The translations under genes were made by a program, and so were the position numbers. The notes beneath the pieces are model-generated. The model was not told where the DNA came from, made no database searches, and was given only the letters and a program-made list of their open reading frames with translations. This document shows positions 6,911 through 13,070 of a stretch of DNA of 13,070 nt, piece after piece. How positions within the stretch are numbered: the first letter of the stretch is position 1; every line of letters begins with the position of its first letter. This stretch comes from Anaerolineae bacterium (GTDB taxonomy: Bacteria; Chloroflexota; Anaerolineae; B4-G1): contig JAUWOI010000067.1 in the NCBI GenBank assembly GCA_030612185.1, positions 1 to 13,070 on the forward strand. The letters are read 5' to 3'.

Positions 6911-7738
6911 ATGCAAGAAACCGTCAAGCCTCTTGATCGCAATCGTCTGAGCGTGCTGATAGCTGTACTTCTGCTGGGTAGCGTGATCTTTCGCTTCATT
7001 GAACTGCCCGAGCGCGTGTGGAACCTGCAGCTGCTAGGGTCGCCTCTGGAGATCCACGTCACGGAAACCTGGCTGCTGATCACGCTGATGGTGGGGCTGG
7101 TCTGTACCGGCACCAGTCTCATCCTGCACGATCACCCGCATCTGGTGGAGCACTCTGGGCGACCTATCTATGTCTCCTGGATTCTGCCCGGTGTGCTCAT
7201 CGGACTCTCCGCTTACCTGGTGGCACGCATTTCTACGTGGCCCATGTGGATCGGAGGCCTGACCCTGGTCGGCATTGCCATCAGTCTGGTCATCTCCACC
7301 GAGTACACCGCTGTTTCCCCTGATGCTCCTGGCTATCCTACGGCCCGGCTGGCCCTCAACGTGCTGGCCTACCTGCTGGTATTCACCCTATTTGCCATCA
7401 TCTATCATACCCGCACTCGCAGTCTGGTGACCGCCACCTTGACACTGCTTACGGCCACGCTGCTGGCACTTGACTTGCTAAGCGTGGCGGACGTGCCGCT
7501 GCGGCGCGTGGTTCTTTTCGCCGGCATCGTCGGCCTCATCGTTGGCGAGAGTACCTGGGCACTGAATTACTGGCAGGTCAGCGCCTGGGTCGGCGGGCTG
7601 TTTCTGTTGCTTATCTTCTACATCACTGTCAATGCGGCTCACCAGCACCTGCTAGAGCACCTGAGTGGGCCAATCCTGGTGGAGTTCGTCATCGTCGCCA
7701 TCATCGTGCTGATCATCATCTTGCTCAAGGTCCCTTGA
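6911..7738 (+). CDS. Polytopic integral membrane protein of unknown function
   Basis: This 275-residue, strongly hydrophobic protein has about eight or nine predicted membrane helices, at roughly 13-30, 53-72, 88-106, 112-129, 148-166, 171-190, 199-216, 223-241 and 255-272. There is no signal peptide, no soluble domain and no catalytic motif that I recognise. The C-terminal tail is very short (LLKVP). It may belong to a Chloroflexota membrane family such as DUF5656, but this is a weak impression. ATG 6911 sits right at the predicted transcription start, has no ribosome-binding site and is the only start that keeps the first helix. Codon use is like the GC-rich neighbours. A GC hairpin follows the stop, then alpha-glucan phosphorylase 56 bp downstream on the same strand; a functional link with that gene is not shown. 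Confidence 0.75.
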   Translation: MQETVKPLDRNRLSVLIAVLLLGSVIFRFIELPERVWNLQLLGSPLEIHVTETWLLITLMVGLVCTGTSLILHDHPHLVEHSGRPIYVSWILPGVLIGLSAYLVARISTWPMWIGGLTLVGIAISLVISTEYTAVSPDAPGYPTARLALNVLAYLLVFTLFAIIYHTRTRSLVTATLTLLTATLLALDLLSVADVPLRRVVLFAGIVGLIVGESTWALNYWQVSAWVGGLFLLLIFYITVNAAHQHLLEHLSGPILVEFVIVAIIVLIIILLKVP

Positions 7739-7757
7739 GGGCGCGGTCACCGCGCCC
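7739..7757 (+). terminator. GC-rich perfect hairpin after the membrane-protein gene (terminator or attenuator candidate)
   Basis: GGGCGCGGT (7739-7747) and ACCGCGCCC (7749-7757) are perfect inverted repeats around one central base, starting directly after the TGA stop. The following stretch is moderately T-rich (ATTGTTCTATTCT, 7765-7777) but lacks a proper T-run, so strong intrinsic termination is doubtful. The phosphorylase ribosome-binding site lies 25 bp beyond. Confidence 0.5.
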
Positions 7758-7794
7758 ATCGAGATTGTTCTATTCTACCTCGGGAGGAAAATCT

Positions 7795-9954
7795 GTGCAG
7801 ACTGAAACTTCATTACTGTCGACCAAGATTCCCCTGCGCATAACGCGTCTGGAGGAACTGGCGTACAATTTCTGGTGGAGTTGGCACCGCCAGGCTCGTA
7901 ATCTGTTCAAGATGCTCGACTATCCGTTGTGGCGCAGCACTGGCCACAACCCGGTGAAGATGTTGCTGGAGGTGTCGCCGGAGCGGCTTGAGGAACTGGC
8001 CGCCGACCCGCTCTTCCTCCGCCAGTACGACGCCGTGTTGATGGCCCTCGACGACGACATGGGCAACGGACATCTCTGGTTTCCAGCCCAGCATCCCAAC
8101 CTGACGGCCCGGCCCGTCGCCTACTTCTCGGCCGAGTTCGGGCTGCATCAGTCACTCCCCATCTATTCCGGTGGTCTTGGGGTATTATCGGGCGACCATT
8201 GTAAGGAGGCCAGCGACATTGGTCTACCCTTCGTCGCTGTGGGTTTCCTCTATGAGATGGGCTACTTCCGCCAGCGCATCACCGGCGATGGATGGCAGGA
8301 GGCGATCTACCCGCGCTTCAAACCGGAGGAGGTCGCGATCCGCGAGGCCCTGTGCGACGATGGAGAATGTCTGTTCGTCCCGGTTGAGGTGGGCGACCGC
8401 ACCGTACAACTGCAAATCTGGCATGTCCAGGCTGGACGCACGCGCCTCTACCTGATGGACGCCGACAATGACCTGAACACTCCCTGGGATCGAGAACTGA
8501 CTGCCCGGCTGTACGGTGGTGATCAGGAGATGCGCATCCAACAGGAGATCGTACAGGGTATCGGCGGCATACGGGTGCTGCGGGCACTGGCGGTTGACCC
8601 ACTCGTCTTTCACCTCAACGAGGGCCATTCCGCTTTCCTGGTGCTGGAGCGCGCGCGTGAATTGGTCGAGGCCGGGCGATCGTTCGAAGAGGCTCGCCAG
8701 GTCGTGCAGGCGACGACTGTCTTTACTACCCACACGCCGGTGCCGGCAGGTCACGACGTCTTCCCCTTCCACCTGATTGAGAAATACTTCCATGCCTATT
8801 GGCCCTGCCTGGGGCTGAGCCGGGAGCAGTTCCTGGAACTGGGCAGTCACGCAGGGGAGCGACCTGGTTTTAATATGACCGCGCTGGCGCTGCGTTTGTG
8901 TGGGCAGTGTAACGGTGTAAGCAAGTTGCATGGCGAGGTGGCGCGCCGTATGTTTCAATCAATCTGGCCCGACGAACCAGTGGAACAGGTGCCCATTTCG
9001 CACGTCACCAACGGCATCCACGTGCCGGCCTGGATCGGCGAGGCGATGAATAAGATCTATCGCAAGTATCTGGGACCTGACTGGATTGATCGGCACGACG
9101 ACCCTGTGTTGTGGGAGCGCATCCTAGACGTGCCCGACGATGAGTTGTGGGCCGCCCACCTGCATCTCAAGCGCAAACTGACGAGCCTGATCCGCGAACG
9201 GGTGCGGCGTCGGCGTATCGCAAGAAGACTGGACGCGGAGCAGGTGCTGTGCGCCGGGACGTTCCTCGATCCTGATGCGCTCATCATCGGATTTGCGCGG
9301 CGATTTGCCACCTACAAACGAGCCACCATTATATTCCACGATCCGGAGCGGCTGAAGCGGCTGCTACATGACCGGTCCCGGCCTATGCAGTTCATCTTCG
9401 CTGGCAAAGCCCACCCGGCCGACGATGGGGGCAAACGGCTAATTCAGCACGTCTACAACGCTGCCAAAGACCCGGCGATGGGAGGACGTATCGCCTTCGT
9501 CGAGGACTATGATCTACAGGTAGCGCGTTACCTGGTGCAGGGAGTGGATGTGTGGCTGAACACCCCGCGCTGTCTCTACGAGGCCAGCGGCACCAGCGGT
9601 CAGAAGGCGGCCGCCAACGGCATCCCCAACCTGAGCGTGCTCGACGGTTGGTGGGCCGAGGGATACAATGGGGCCAACGGCTGGGCGATTGACTCTGGGC
9701 AGCAACACGACGACCCGTGGGCACAAGACGCGGCCGATGCGGAGGCGCTGTATCGTTTGCTTGAGAACGAGGTCGCGCCGCTGTTCTACAAGCGCGACGC
9801 CGGAGACGTGCCCCGAGGCTGGGTGCAGGTGATGAAGGAGGCGATTCGCACAGCGGTGCCGGTTTTCTGCACCCGCCGTATGGTCAAGGAATATACCGAG
9901 CGCTTCTACGTCCCGGCGGCGCGGCGCGCGGCAGAAATAGAGCGTGAAACGTAA
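7795..9954 (+). CDS. glgP: Alpha-glucan (glycogen/maltodextrin) phosphorylase, GT35
   Basis: This 719-residue cytoplasmic enzyme releases glucose 1-phosphate from alpha-1,4-glucans using pyridoxal phosphate. The N-terminal ~100 residues (ELAYNFWWSWHRQARNLF) are the DUF3417-type region seen in the short bacterial and archaeal subfamily. Then come YFSAEFGLHQSLPIYSGGLG (110-129), HLNEGHSAFL, FTTHTPVPAGHDVF, HVTNGIHVPAW and GFARRFATYKRA. The cofactor lysine is in EASGTSGQKAAANG, K604, followed by DGWWAEGYNG. Length is shorter than E. coli GlgP but normal for this subfamily. I chose GTG 7795-7797 because GGGAGGA lies 7 nt upstream and the conserved part starts soon after; the frame is open from 7735 without family sequence. 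All key motifs look intact. The convergent neighbour is a glycosyltransferase remnant, suggesting a former glucan/sugar gene cluster. Confidence 0.95.
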   Translation: MQTETSLLSTKIPLRITRLEELAYNFWWSWHRQARNLFKMLDYPLWRSTGHNPVKMLLEVSPERLEELAADPLFLRQYDAVLMALDDDMGNGHLWFPAQHPNLTARPVAYFSAEFGLHQSLPIYSGGLGVLSGDHCKEASDIGLPFVAVGFLYEMGYFRQRITGDGWQEAIYPRFKPEEVAIREALCDDGECLFVPVEVGDRTVQLQIWHVQAGRTRLYLMDADNDLNTPWDRELTARLYGGDQEMRIQQEIVQGIGGIRVLRALAVDPLVFHLNEGHSAFLVLERARELVEAGRSFEEARQVVQATTVFTTHTPVPAGHDVFPFHLIEKYFHAYWPCLGLSREQFLELGSHAGERPGFNMTALALRLCGQCNGVSKLHGEVARRMFQSIWPDEPVEQVPISHVTNGIHVPAWIGEAMNKIYRKYLGPDWIDRHDDPVLWERILDVPDDELWAAHLHLKRKLTSLIRERVRRRRIARRLDAEQVLCAGTFLDPDALIIGFARRFATYKRATIIFHDPERLKRLLHDRSRPMQFIFAGKAHPADDGGKRLIQHVYNAAKDPAMGGRIAFVEDYDLQVARYLVQGVDVWLNTPRCLYEASGTSGQKAAANGIPNLSVLDGWWAEGYNGANGWAIDSGQQHDDPWAQDAADAEALYRLLENEVAPLFYKRDAGDVPRGWVQVMKEAIRTAVPVFCTRRMVKEYTERFYVPAARRAAEIERET

Positions 9955-9998
9955 AATGCAACTATCCAGCCCTTGCATCTAGTTTGCGCCTGGCACGG

Positions 9999-10478
9999 TT
10001 AGAGGTCGCCCAGGCCGGGCAAGGGGATGTCGGTTTCTGGGGTGGGGTGGGTGAAATAAGCGGAAATGGGCAATGTACCCGGCGGGGGCTTCTGCTCCAC
10101 CATTGCCTTGATCACCGCCAGGTAACCCTCGGCGGTGCGTTCCCAGGTGTAGTGAGAGACCACACGGTTCATCCCTGCCTCTCGGTAGCAATGCCACGCC
10201 TCCTTGGGGTTGAGCACCCGCGCCAGCCCGCGCGCGACGTCGGCCGGGTCGGCGGGATCCACCAACACACCGAATTCCTCCCCGTTCTCTTGCATACTCT
10301 CGCTGGGACCACCGTTCCGGGTGACAACGGCCGGCAGGCCGCAACTCATCGCCTCCAGCGGAGCCAGGCCGAAAGGCTCGTAGAGGGCGGTTAGAGCAAA
10401 GACAGAGCGGCTAGTCGCCAGGTGGCGGTAGGCGGCAGCCAGTTCGGCCTGGCTGTCAAGGGGGAAGGAGGTGACTGC
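9999..10478 (-). pseudogene. C-terminal half of a sucrose-phosphate-synthase-like GT4 glycosyltransferase, truncated by an insertion sequence
   Basis: The minus strand from 10478 to the TAA at 9999-10001 encodes about 159 residues with no break: VTSFPLDSQAELAAAYRHLA, SVFALTALYEPFGLAPLEAM, SCGLPAVVTRNGGPSE and FGVLVDPADPADVA. The EX7E motif EPFGLAPLE, which binds the nucleotide-sugar donor in GT4 enzymes, is present. The style of NGGPSE and ALTALYEPFGLAPLEA is that of sucrose-phosphate-synthase-like enzymes. The N-terminal half is missing: the homology stops at the left inverted repeat of the insertion sequence (10479) and does not resume on the other side. An internal ATG at 10347-10349 would give only 116 residues. 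It cannot be functional as a glycosyltransferase. It converges on glgP with 44 bp between their stop codons. Confidence 0.82.
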
Positions 10479-10494
10479 CAGGGCAATCGCATCT
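10479..10494 (+). repeat. Left terminal inverted repeat of the insertion sequence
   Basis: CAGGGCAATCGCATCT is identical to the reverse complement of 11700-11715. The glycosyltransferase homology stops exactly at its outer edge. Confidence 0.92.
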
Positions 10495-10562
10495 AATTTA
10501 CCTCCGGGGCGGAATGGGGCGATAATTGCGTCACCATATCATCAACGCTTCGGAGGATACCA

Positions 10563-11700
10563 ATGGGAACGCCATCTGTCGCTATCAGCGACTACTTTGC
10601 CGACCTGGAAGACCCCAGGATTGATCGCACGAAACTGCATCAGCTCCTTGACATCATAATCATAGCCATCTGCGCCGTGATCTGCGGTGCTGACACGTGG
10701 GTCGACGTTGAGGAATTCTCGGCAATGCCAAGATGACTGGTTTCGCACTTTTCTGGAATTGCCCAACGGCATACCTTCCCACGACACTTTTGGACGGGTG
10801 TTTGCTCTCCTCGATCCTGACCAGTTCCGCTGCGGCTTCGTCAGTTGGGTCCAGGGGATCAGTCAAATCACAGATGGCGAAATCGTGGCGCTTGATGGCA
10901 AGAGACTGCGTCGTTCGCACGATGGTACTCTGGGAAAGGCAGCCATTCACTTGGTCAGCGCCTGGGCCTCGGCTAATCGGTTGGTACTGGGCCAACTGAA
11001 AGTGGACGAAAAGTCGAACGAGATCACAGCTATCCCTGAATTGCTGCGTCTGTTGATGCTGAAGGGATGCATCGTCACCATTGACGCGATGAGATGCCAG
11101 ACTGAAATTGCTCAGACAATCATTGATGAGGGAGCCGATTATGTGCTGGCGCTCAAGGGTAATCAAGGGACTCTGCATCGTGATGTGCAAGACCTGTTCG
11201 CCTATGTTCAGGAGAACAACTTTCAAGATATGGCCCACGACTTCCACGAAACGACTGAGAAAGGTCACGGCCGGATTGAGATCCGGAGCCACTGGACGAT
11301 CTCCGAGCCAGAGTTTGTCGCATACCTGAACCCAGACGGCGCGTGGGCAGGGTTTCAGAGCATTGGAATGGTCGAATCTGAGCGGCGGATCGGTGAGGAA
11401 ACGACGCACGAAACGCGCTACTACATCTCCAGTCTGTCTGGGGATGCACGAGATTTCGGCGAAGCAGTACGTGTCCACTGGAGCATCGAAAACAGCGTTC
11501 ATTGGGTTCTAGACGTTGCCTTCCGAGAAGACGACAGCCGGGCTCGCAAAGGCAATGGTGCACAGAACTTTGCCATCCTGCGCCACATTACCCTCAACCT
11601 GCTTCGACAGGAGAAGTCAACCAAGTGTGGCATCAAGACGAAGCGCCTGAAAGCTGGCTGGAGCGAAGCGTATCTGCTCAAGGTTCTTACCGGTGGTTAA
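10563..11700 (+). pseudogene. ISAs1-type DDE transposase gene with a frameshift near its N-terminus
   Basis: ATG 10563 opens a frame reading MGTPSVAISDYFADLEDPR, then [27 protein letters not shown]: the N-terminal DDE_Tnp_1-associated region. This frame stops at TGA 10734-10736. The family sequence resumes one base later ([35 protein letters not shown]) and runs to TAA 11698-11700. Catalytic features follow: [13 protein letters not shown] (first Asp), VTIDAMRCQ (second Asp; the usual Gly before Cys-Gln is Arg here), [10 protein letters not shown], and [19 protein letters not shown] (Glu region). The total without the shift would be about 378 residues, normal for ISAs1. The indel is somewhere in 10716-10735. 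This family does not normally use programmed frameshifting, so I read it as inactivation. The long antisense frame at 10660-11502 is a shadow. Confidence 0.8.
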
Positions 11701-11715
11701 GATGCGATTGCCCTG
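11700..11715 (-). repeat. Right terminal inverted repeat of the insertion sequence
   Basis: The reverse complement reads CAGGGCAATCGCATCT, matching the left end perfectly. The transposase stop codon TAA (11698-11700) touches its inner edge. Confidence 0.92.
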
Positions 11716-11741
11716 CCCCCCCCCGTCGGTCGGTCGGTCGG
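11716..11741. repeat. Nine-C run followed by GTCG tetranucleotide repeats at the insertion-sequence border
   Basis: Nine consecutive C (11716-11724) abut the right inverted repeat and are followed by four GTCG units (11725-11740) plus a G. Both simple repeats lie between the element and the GntR-type gene promoter. Confidence 0.85.
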
Positions 11742-11748
11742 ACCCGAC

Positions 11749-11777
11749 TTGACAAACCGCTGAAGACATGCTATACT
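11749..11777 (+). promoter_or_regulatory. Predicted sigma70-type promoter of the GntR-type regulator gene
   Basis: TTGACA (11749-11754), a 17-bp spacer and TATACT (11772-11777) lie just outside the insertion sequence. The transcript would start near 11784, giving an AT-rich leader of about 50 nt. An imperfect palindrome, TATCATA/TATTATA (11786-11799, 6 of 7 matching), lies right after the start point and could be an operator. Confidence 0.7.
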
Positions 11778-11833
11778 ATATTCGTTATCATATATTATAT
11801 TGGATTTGAGTTGTTGGACTAGAAGGGCAGGCT

Positions 11834-12553
11834 GTGGAAGAACGAGAACCGATCCGCATGGCCCAAAAGCCACAGTCGCTGGGCGACTCGGTGTACGACA
11901 CGTTGCGCCGGGCGCTCCTCGACGGCAATCTGGCACCGGGTGAGTGGCTGCGGCAAGAGCCACTGGCCCAGGAGTTGGGCGTGAGTCACATCACTGTTCG
12001 CGACGCGCTGAACCGGCTGGTGGGCGAGGGAATGGCCGTGCACGTCCCCTACAAGGGCGTGCGGGCCATCGCCCTCTCGCTTGAGGACCTGAGGGACATC
12101 TATGATATGCGCGCCCTGTTAGAGGGGCTGGCGGCGGAGCTGGCGACGGAGCGCATCACCCCAAAAGAGCTGGCCAGTATGCGGAAGATTCTGCCGCAGA
12201 CCATCGTGGGCGACGATCCCCAGAGCGTGGACCGGGCCCGCAGAGCCAACCGCGAGTTCCACGAGATCGTGATCGGCGCCAGCAGCCGCCGCTTCCTGAA
12301 GCGGGTCTTGAGGCAGATCTGGGACTGGATCGACCCGATGATGTATTACGGGTGCACCTTGAGCACCCAGCCGGGCGCGGAAATCCGCCGGCAGTGGGGC
12401 AAGGCGGACCGGTTGCACCACACCATGATCATCGAGGCGCTGGAAGCCCGGGACGGAGCGCGGGCGCGCAAGGCGGCCGTCGAGGCGGTCGAGGTCGCCT
12501 GGGTGCGCCTGCAGGCCCACTTCAAGGCAGCGACTGCCCCCGAGGGCAGTTAG
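11834..12553 (+). CDS. GntR-family transcriptional regulator, FadR (FCD) subfamily
   Basis: This 239-residue DNA-binding regulator has a winged helix-turn-helix at about 16-77 (VYDTLRRALLDGNLAPGEWL, LAQELGVSHITVRDALNRL, GVRAI). It is followed by an all-helical FCD ligand-binding domain (84-225) beginning LEDLRDIYDMRALLEGLAAE. FCD domains often bind a metal through Asp/Asn and three His. Here N139 and H143 (NREFH) and H195/H196 (RLHH) are visible, but the last expected His, in the C-terminal helix (KAAVEAVEVAW), is absent. GTG 11834 has GAAGG 7 nt upstream; ATG 11858, eight codons later, is the alternative start. The downstream gene on the same strand is an ECF transporter T component, which this regulator may control. 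The effector is unknown. It lies beyond the insertion-sequence junction and is unrelated to the left-hand genes. Confidence 0.9.
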   Translation: MEEREPIRMAQKPQSLGDSVYDTLRRALLDGNLAPGEWLRQEPLAQELGVSHITVRDALNRLVGEGMAVHVPYKGVRAIALSLEDLRDIYDMRALLEGLAAELATERITPKELASMRKILPQTIVGDDPQSVDRARRANREFHEIVIGASSRRFLKRVLRQIWDWIDPMMYYGCTLSTQPGAEIRRQWGKADRLHHTMIIEALEARDGARARKAAVEAVEVAWVRLQAHFKAATAPEGS

Positions 12554-12701
12554 GCGACCACAGCGGATGTCGATCGGGCCGTCGGCTGATTCGGGAGGGG
12601 GAGAAGTGCGCACGACGAGATGACGACGTTCCCAGGACCTGCTGGGGACGCGGGCTGCAATCTGGCTATCCACAGGCACGCACAAGGGGGGGGGAAGTGC
12701 T
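12554..12701 (+). other. Spacer with a strong hairpin between the GntR-type gene and ecfT
   Basis: CGTTCCCAG (12627-12635) and CTGGGGACG (12642-12650) pair over nine positions (one G-U) around the loop GACCTG. No T-run follows, so it is not a standard terminator; an operator or an RNA structure controlling ecfT is possible. A ten-base G-rich tract (12686-12694 and flanks) lies just before the ecfT start. No further coding sequence is seen. Confidence 0.5.
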
Positions 12702-13070
12702 ATGGCCAAGTCTCAGGCGAAGACCCTTTACTTTCTGGCAAATACGCGGGGAAACACCTGGTTTCACCAGCTTGACCCCCGGGTCAAGCTGGTCTACCTG
12801 ATGGTGTTCGTGGCCGTCGACCTGATCTTCCTTGATCCGCTGTACCTGTTCCTGGTTTTCCTGAGCACGGTCCCCATCTGGATCTCGGCCAAAATCGACC
12901 TGCGGCCCATCCTGCCCATGCTGCTGGGCCTGGGGTTGACCTTCCTGGGCCTGTTTCTGTTCATGTTCAGCACCTCCGGCGTGGTTGCCACCTCGCAGAT
13001 CGAGACCGCGGCCCGGGGGATCGACCTGGGGCCGGTGACCTTTTACCCCGCGGCCCTGGCCAGCGGACTG
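12702..13070 (+). CDS. ecfT: ECF transporter T component (EcfT/CbiQ-like), 3' end outside the window
   Basis: ATG 12702 opens a frame with no stop to the window end (123 codons). It starts MAKSQAKTLYFLANTRGNTW and continues FHQLDPRVKLVYLMVFVAVD. The LDPRVKL motif followed at once by a hydrophobic helix is the hallmark of the T component, which couples the substrate-binding S subunit to the two ATPases of energy-coupling-factor importers. Further hydrophobic segments follow at about 53-70 and 79-99. A G-rich tract ending GGGGAAGTGCT immediately precedes the ATG; GGGGAA is a plausible ribosome-binding site. The protein would usually be about 250 residues, so roughly half is present. S and A components are not in the window, so the substrate (vitamin, nucleobase derivative, metal) is unknown. 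The preceding GntR/FCD gene is a likely regulator. Confidence 0.85.
   Translation, partial: MAKSQAKTLYFLANTRGNTWFHQLDPRVKLVYLMVFVAVDLIFLDPLYLFLVFLSTVPIWISAKIDLRPILPMLLGLGLTFLGLFLFMFSTSGVVATSQIETAARGIDLGPVTFYPAALASGL

Larger units (their letters stand above)
10479..11715 (+). mobile_element. ISAs1-family-like insertion sequence, 1237 bp, with perfect 16-bp terminal inverted repeats
   Basis: The left end CAGGGCAATCGCATCT (10479-10494) is the exact reverse complement of 11700-11715 at the right end. The repeats bracket a single transposase gene of ISAs1/IS4-superfamily type. No target-site duplication is visible: the left flank ends in GGAGGTGACTGC and the right flank starts with a run of nine C. 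The interrupted glycosyltransferase also does not continue on the right. Confidence 0.88.

Noticed and set aside
8224..8958. Minus-strand frame of 244 codons inside glgP
   Set aside because: Shadow of a highly conserved phosphorylase; no ribosome-binding site or recognisable domain.
10660..11502. Minus-strand frame of 280 codons inside the transposase gene
   Set aside because: Antisense to conserved DDE-transposase sequence; product has no recognisable motifs.
12119..12709. Minus-strand frame opposite the GntR-type gene
   Set aside because: Antisense to conserved FCD-domain sequence; likely a GC-driven open frame.
1..13070. CRISPR arrays, tRNA or rRNA genes
   Set aside because: No regularly spaced repeats with unique spacers, and no cloverleaf or rRNA-like segment was seen on reading either strand.

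Overview
The window is GC-rich apart from one AT-richer island. Its mixture of families suggests an environmental Chloroflexota (Anaerolineae-like) genome: a glucodextranase-C module, a short alpha-glucan phosphorylase, a sucrose-phosphate-synthase-like glycosyltransferase and a TumA/TumE pair. This assignment rests on recognising protein families and has not been confirmed by a search. Much of the window is decayed or rearranged. It holds one nonsense-interrupted gene, two truncated remnants, two frameshifted genes and an insertion sequence whose flanks do not match.

Layout. Positions 1-1284 (+) are the 3' part of a carbohydrate-active protein ending in a glucodextranase C-type module; an in-frame TAG at 1015-1017 interrupts it. 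Converging on it, 10 bp away, is a C-terminal scrap of a dihydrodipicolinate-reductase-like enzyme (1294-1548, -). It abuts a peptide-type ABC permease pair read on the minus strand (dppC-like 1545-2378, dppB-like 2375-3307, overlapping by 4 bp). The matching solute-binding lipoprotein gene lies 1.9 kb further along (5238-6818, -). Between binding protein and permeases sit an AT-richer DOT1-like methyltransferase gene (3324-4268, -) and a TumA/TumE toxin-antitoxin pair (4469-5212, +) whose toxin gene is frameshifted. I read this as an acquired island splitting an ABC operon, so that dppBC now lie directly behind the methyltransferase.

Positions 6819-6910 are a compact divergent promoter whose two -35 boxes overlap. 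It serves the binding protein on one side and, through what looks like a leaderless transcript, a polytopic membrane protein (6911-7738, +) on the other. A GC-rich hairpin follows that gene, then an alpha-glucan phosphorylase (7795-9954, +). A glycosyltransferase C-terminal half (9999-10478, -) converges on it and is cut off exactly at the left end of an ISAs1-type insertion sequence (10479-11715). The element has 16-bp perfect terminal repeats and a frameshifted transposase.

Beyond the element come a 9-C run and a GTCG tandem repeat, then unrelated DNA: a GntR/FCD regulator with a strong promoter (11834-12553, +), a hairpin-bearing spacer, and the start of an ECF-transporter T component (12702 to the window end, +).

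Functionally the intact parts are alpha-glucan breakdown (phosphorylase), oligopeptide-type uptake (ATPase genes not in the window) and a regulated ECF-type vitamin or metabolite importer. I found no clearly new system. The most notable items are the methyltransferase/TumAE island inside the ABC operon, the overlapping divergent promoter with a leaderless gene, and the insertion-sequence junction.
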